IMG/VR virus record: IMGVR_UViG_3300001450_000179
Coordinates: 3,640-28,986 of that record
DNA length: 25,347 nt
From: a virus
Direction: 5' to 3' (one strand)
Notes under the pieces: generated by a model
What the model saw: the letters and a program-made list of their open reading frames with translations, nothing else
Databases searched by the model: none
Told to the model about the DNA's origin: nothing
Made by a program: the position numbers and the translations under genes
Shown: one piece after another, positions 23,242 through 25,347 of the stretch
Numbering within the stretch: the first letter of the stretch is position 1
Layout: each line of letters begins with the position of its first letter

Positions 23242-23626
23242 CAAGTTTTGCTCTTAGCTCCTCAATGCTTACATCATCATTTAACTCAATTTTGATTTTT
23301 TTTGTTGTATTATCGTTTATTTCAGAAGATGTTAGTTTTGGAACTGTATAGTTAAGTAGTTTTGATACTGCATTTATATATGCTTCAGGGTTTTGGTCAA
23401 ATAATTTATCTAATGCCATTCTTATTTTAGTTGAATGTCCTTCTAATGCCCAAGTCAAAGCATTTCTGCTAATTTTTGTGGTCACAACATTATTTTTCTC
23501 TCCTGCCTTTCTTCCATCTGTATTTATCTTACCTCCATTTGGAAAGAACTTTTCAGAAGTTTCTTTATATGGGTTTAGTTTATTGATATTACTTTCTCTT
23601 AGTTTATATCTTTTATCTTCTTCCAT
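23222..23626 (-). CDS. Terminase small subunit-like protein
   Basis: 134 residues. The N-terminal part is polar (NKLNPYKETSEKFFPNGGK), followed by GRKAGEKNNVVTTKISRNAL, a helical core (EGHSTKIRMALDKLFDQNPE) and YINAVSKLLNYTVPKLTSSE, then an acidic tail (SIEELRAKLDDIENN). The GRK-G-xN start followed by paired helices and LLxYxxPKL is typical of small terminase-like DNA-recognition proteins next to TerL in Bacteroidetes phages. It would recognise the packaging site and load the large subunit. The overlap with TerL supports the pairing. Confidence 0.75.
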   Translation of the reverse strand: MEEDKRYKLRESNINKLNPYKETSEKFFPNGGKINTDGRKAGEKNNVVTTKISRNALTWALEGHSTKIRMALDKLFDQNPEAYINAVSKLLNYTVPKLTSSEINDNTTKKIKIELNDDVSIEELRAKLDDIENN

Positions 23627-23632
23627 ATTTTT

Positions 23633-24409
23633 TTATAATTTTTTTATAGCATTAGTTATTTTGTCAATATACACATCAAGTTCATCATCTAACATAGCCT
23701 TTGTTAGTTTAGCATATTCTTTATCTAACACCACTTCATCTTCTTCTTTATCTATCATTTCTATCAGTTTTCCTGCTGCTTCAAAAACATCATCATATCC
23801 AAACTGACCTGCTCTTTGTCTTATTGCTGACAATGCGCTTCTATATATTTTACCTTCCTTCCCAAAAGGAAATTTATATCTATCTTTAGTTTCTTCACTA
23901 GCATCTTCATTTTCAAGTAAGAACCATTTAGCATAATTTTCCCAATCATCTCCATCTTCTCCAAGTAAAGCATTTCCATCTTCAGAGCTAAAACTCCAAT
24001 CAGAGTCCCTATCTACATTATCACTTTCAACTAGAGATGCTGCATTATCATATCCTTTGCTGTTTAATCTTGATTTAGCATAAATTTCTTCTTCCTCCTC
24101 TTTTTCTTCCTCTATATCCTCCTCTAGTTCTTTTTCTTCTTCTTCTTTTTCGTAAGTAAATAAAAGAGTCATTGGCTTCTCATCATCTCTATCTACCTCA
24201 ACTAAAAGCTCTCCTTCTCTGTGTAGCTCCTCCATTTGCTCTTTAGTAAAGTTATAAGTCCAGTCTACAGGTTCGTCTGCTTGAGGCTTTAAAGCTTCTT
24301 CAAGGTGTTCCCCTTGATTTGCTAATTGACAATCTTCTAGGGTTTCGTATAGACATTCGCCTGTTTCTCCCCATTTATATAATCCTTCTTCACATTCTTC
24401 GCAAGGCAT
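23633..24409 (-). CDS. Zn-ribbon and Glu-rich protein with prohead-protease-associated-type domain
   Basis: 258 residues in three parts. Residues 2-28 have four Cys (PCEECEEG, GECLYETLEDC), a likely zinc-binding knuckle. Residues about 86-112 are a nearly pure Glu/Lys stretch (EKEEEEKELEEDIEEEKEEE). From about 115 the sequence DWSFSSEDGNALLG, WENYAKWFLLEN, YKFPFGKEGKIYRSALSAIR and GQFGYDDVFEAAGKLIEMI resembles the C-terminal helical domain often found attached to phage prohead protease or DUF2213-like proteins. Here it stands alone, 6 bases upstream of the small terminase gene. A head-assembly or packaging role is likely; the enzymatic part is absent. Confidence 0.55.
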   Translation of the reverse strand: MPCEECEEGLYKWGETGECLYETLEDCQLANQGEHLEEALKPQADEPVDWTYNFTKEQMEELHREGELLVEVDRDDEKPMTLLFTYEKEEEEKELEEDIEEEKEEEEEIYAKSRLNSKGYDNAASLVESDNVDRDSDWSFSSEDGNALLGEDGDDWENYAKWFLLENEDASEETKDRYKFPFGKEGKIYRSALSAIRQRAGQFGYDDVFEAAGKLIEMIDKEEDEVVLDKEYAKLTKAMLDDELDVYIDKITNAIKKL

Positions 24410-24445
24410 AATTTCTATTTTTTAATTTTTTTAATTTTTTTTATT

Positions 24446-24841
24446 TTATGATTGGTTACAATCCCTATATAGCATTAGCGTTCCACTATTTATTTCAATC
24501 TTAGTAAAGTTAGCCATAATCTCAGAATTTGTTTTAAGTATAAATCCTGATGTGCCAAAAATCAATGCACTAAAGTGGTCAGCAGATATATTGGTTGCTA
24601 CTAATTCTCTGAACTTAGTGTTCTCTAGTGCTACAATTTTATATACAGTTGAATAATCTGTGCATCCTGTTATTGGAGGTTGTAGTCCTGGCGCATCATA
24701 CTCCCATGATTTAATTTCTTCACCCGTATCACTAAGTATTATAGTTTGACATCCACACTTTCCATGTCCCTCATACGCCAAATCTGCAGAGTATATAGTT
24801 GCACCATTATTGCTAATTACTTTGGGTGGGTGGTAAGACAT
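24446..24841 (-). CDS. Unknown small protein, first gene of the late operon
   Basis: 131 residues from ATG 24841 (MSYHPPKVISNNG); a GTG five codons upstream is in frame but overlaps the expected start of transcription from P4. The sequence is beta-rich (ATIYSADLAY, CQTIILSDTGEEI, LMLYRDCNQ) with four Cys (KCGC, GCTDY, DCNQ). The second half, YKIVALENTKFRELVATNIS followed by FTKIEINSGTLMLYR, repeats a strand-turn pattern seen in small virion proteins. It is not recognised. As first gene after promoter P4 it may be a head decoration or fibre protein, but this is a guess. Confidence 0.6.
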   Translation of the reverse strand: MSYHPPKVISNNGATIYSADLAYEGHGKCGCQTIILSDTGEEIKSWEYDAPGLQPPITGCTDYSTVYKIVALENTKFRELVATNISADHFSALIFGTSGFILKTNSEIMANFTKIEINSGTLMLYRDCNQS

Positions 24842-24855
24842 AATTTTCTTTTTCA

Positions 24856-24899
24856 CAAATAAAGGAATTTATTTTAAATATCCTAAGCAACTTTTAGAA
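24856..24899 (-). promoter_or_regulatory. Boxed promoter P4 at the head of the late operon
   Basis: Minus strand: TTCTAAAAGTT at 24899-24889 (8 of 11 matches to TTCCAAAAACT), 25 bases, then TTTATTTG at 24863-24856 (one mismatch to TAnnTTTG). Box sequence is weaker than in P1-P3 but the spacing is identical. Initiation near 24851 gives a 10-base leader to ATG 24841. It would drive the terminase and tail genes. Confidence 0.45.
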
Positions 24900-24957
24900 A
24901 TTTTATTAACCTCTCTTTCTTCATATCTTTATCTTTATCTTGTTCTTTATCTTTAAT

Positions 24958-24970
24958 GGTATGTAATACC
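24958..24970. repeat. GGTAT-GTA-ATACC palindrome, right copy
   Basis: Perfect 5-bp inverted repeat with three-base centre. The preceding TTTAATGGTAT matches the left-end element at 63-72 and is likewise preceded by CTTTATC units. It is the smaller of the two copies because the outer arm differs (ATACCCTT here, ATACCATT on the left). Confidence 0.5.
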
Positions 24971-24994
24971 CTTATTATACCCTTTAGATACCCT
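24966..24994. repeat. Three ATACCCT repeats with exact 11-bp period
   Basis: ATACCCT starts at 24966, 24977 and 24988. The first unit is also the right arm of the palindrome at 24958-24970, so the array seems to extend from it. Equal helical phasing suggests cooperative protein binding. It lies between divergent promoters P4 and P1. Confidence 0.6.
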
Positions 24995-25130
24995 ATGTTT
25001 ATTTTCATCTAAATGTAGCTATTTTCACTTCCCTTCCATTATAACTAAACTCCATTTCACTTCCTTTCCACTAAACTCCATTATTTTCCATATATATCAC
25101 TTTTCAAATTTTTTTATAATTTTTTTTCAC

Positions 25131-25174
25131 TTCCAAAAACTTCTGAATATTCCATTTTATTTACTATACCTTTG
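25131..25174 (+). promoter_or_regulatory. Boxed rightward promoter P1
   Basis: Plus strand: TTCCAAAAACT at 25131-25141 (extended TTCT), 25 bases, then TACCTTTG at 25167-25174, a perfect TAnnTTTG. Initiation near 25179 would leave a leader of about 70 bases before ATG 25248; the leader contains a GTTGC/GCAAC hairpin at 25193-25209. It faces away from the late operon and would drive genes beyond the right edge. Confidence 0.55.
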
Positions 25175-25247
25175 AATCCTATAGAATATACTGTTGCTCA
25201 TATCGCAACTAGCATATTTAATAACCTTCTCACTAAAAATACATATT

Positions 25248-25316
25248 ATGTTTAAATTCAGAATTGGTAAAGTAACTATACAATTATTACCTCCTAAAAT
25301 AACTTGGAATATCTAA
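25248..25316 (+). CDS. Very short rightward ORF (leader peptide or small protein)
   Basis: 22 codons: MFKFRIGKVTIQLLPPKITW plus NI and stop. It is the first ATG after promoter P1 and has an A/T-rich leader. The FRIG-(v)T(i)QLLPP pattern reminds me of the N-terminus of a longer Bacteroidetes phage protein, so it may be a real small gene, a leader peptide, or a truncated start. Two bases after its stop another ATG begins. Confidence 0.35.
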   Translation: MFKFRIGKVTIQLLPPKITWNI

Positions 25317-25318
25317 TT

Positions 25319-25347
25319 ATGAAATTGGATTTAGAATACTTGCTTGG
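25319..25347 (+). CDS. Start of a rightward gene cut by the window edge
   Basis: ATG 25319 begins MKLDLEYLL and runs off the end with nine full codons. It follows the 22-codon ORF after two bases, as in a tight operon. Too short to identify. Confidence 0.35.

Larger units (their letters stand above)
24857..25247. other. Divergent intergenic control region
   Basis: About 390 bases without a convincing gene. It contains leftward promoter P4, a CTTTAT-rich tract, a GGTAT/ATACC palindrome, three 11-bp-spaced ATACCCT repeats, several CACTTCC/CCATT-rich pyrimidine stretches (25028-25090), and rightward promoter P1. Late genes run left and other genes run right, so it is probably the switch between two transcription programs. 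Confidence 0.6.

Noticed and set aside
24883-25008. Minus-strand ORF of 41 codons (MKINIGYLKG...)
   Set aside because: It runs through the palindrome and phased repeats and ends inside the P4 box; its Lys/Asp-rich part comes from the AAAGATAAAG repeat. Kept as unlikely, not excluded.
1-25347. tRNA genes, integrase, transposase
   Set aside because: None seen on reading both strands; no tRNA-like cloverleaf or integrase motifs were recognised, so temperate lifestyle cannot be judged from this window.

Overview
The window is the late (packaging, head, tail, lysis) module of a tailed phage or prophage, almost certainly a siphovirus of a member of the Bacteroidetes, probably Flavobacteriia. Reasons: the DNA is strongly AT-rich; start codons are preceded by A-rich leaders such as AAAATAAAATAAAATG instead of Shine-Dalgarno sites; candidate promoters have the Bacteroidetes -7 box TAnnTTTG; and several proteins belong to types I know from Bacteroidetes phages (DUF5675-like protein, DUF6712-like connector, a 41-residue Lys-rich protein, distal tail proteins with the SYSKTF..P.TK type motif). 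There is no contractile sheath and the tape measure is about 1013 residues, which fits a long non-contractile tail of roughly 150 nm.

All recognisable genes lie on the minus strand, so the operon reads from right to left. From the right: a divergent control region (about 24857-25247); a small Cys-containing protein; a Zn-ribbon and Glu-rich protein; terminase small and large subunits; an unknown protein; a tail assembly chaperone with a -1 frameshift extension; a tail-completion-like protein fused to a LamG-like lectin domain; three large distal tail or adhesion proteins; an HK97 gp10-like protein; the tape measure; three small proteins (a Zn-ribbon, a CxxC protein and a helix-turn-helix protein); a ClpP-like prohead protease with a C-terminal scaffold; the major capsid protein; two paralogous tail-tube-like proteins; a small basic-tailed protein; the portal; a head-tail connector; a further structural protein; and then a lysis/envelope cassette: 53-residue holin-like protein, 41-residue Lys-rich protein, DUF5675-like protein, a tiny secreted beta-barrel protein and a 60-residue membrane protein. 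A terminator follows, then a metallophosphoesterase gene. The order is unusual: tail genes sit between terminase and protease, the portal lies after the capsid and tube genes, and the chaperone is far from the tape measure.

The most interesting result is regulatory. Four intergenic sites share an 11-base box (consensus TTCCAAAAACT) exactly 25 bases upstream of a TAnnTTTG-like -7 element (two perfect boxes with perfect -7 octamers, one perfect box with a one-mismatch -7, one weaker match). They lie before the first gene of the late operon, before the gene preceding the tail chaperone, before the protease/capsid block, and before rightward genes leaving the window. This looks like a phage-specific activator-dependent promoter class. 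The small HTH protein encoded just upstream of one site is a reasonable, unproven candidate activator. Hairpin terminators after the capsid gene, the second tube-like gene and the lysis cassette divide the operon further, and two of them are followed directly by a candidate promoter.

The two window ends carry related non-coding elements: a GGTAT/ATACC palindrome next to CTTTAT-rich sequence, and three short direct repeats with an exact 11-base period. They look like operator or iteron clusters flanking the late module.
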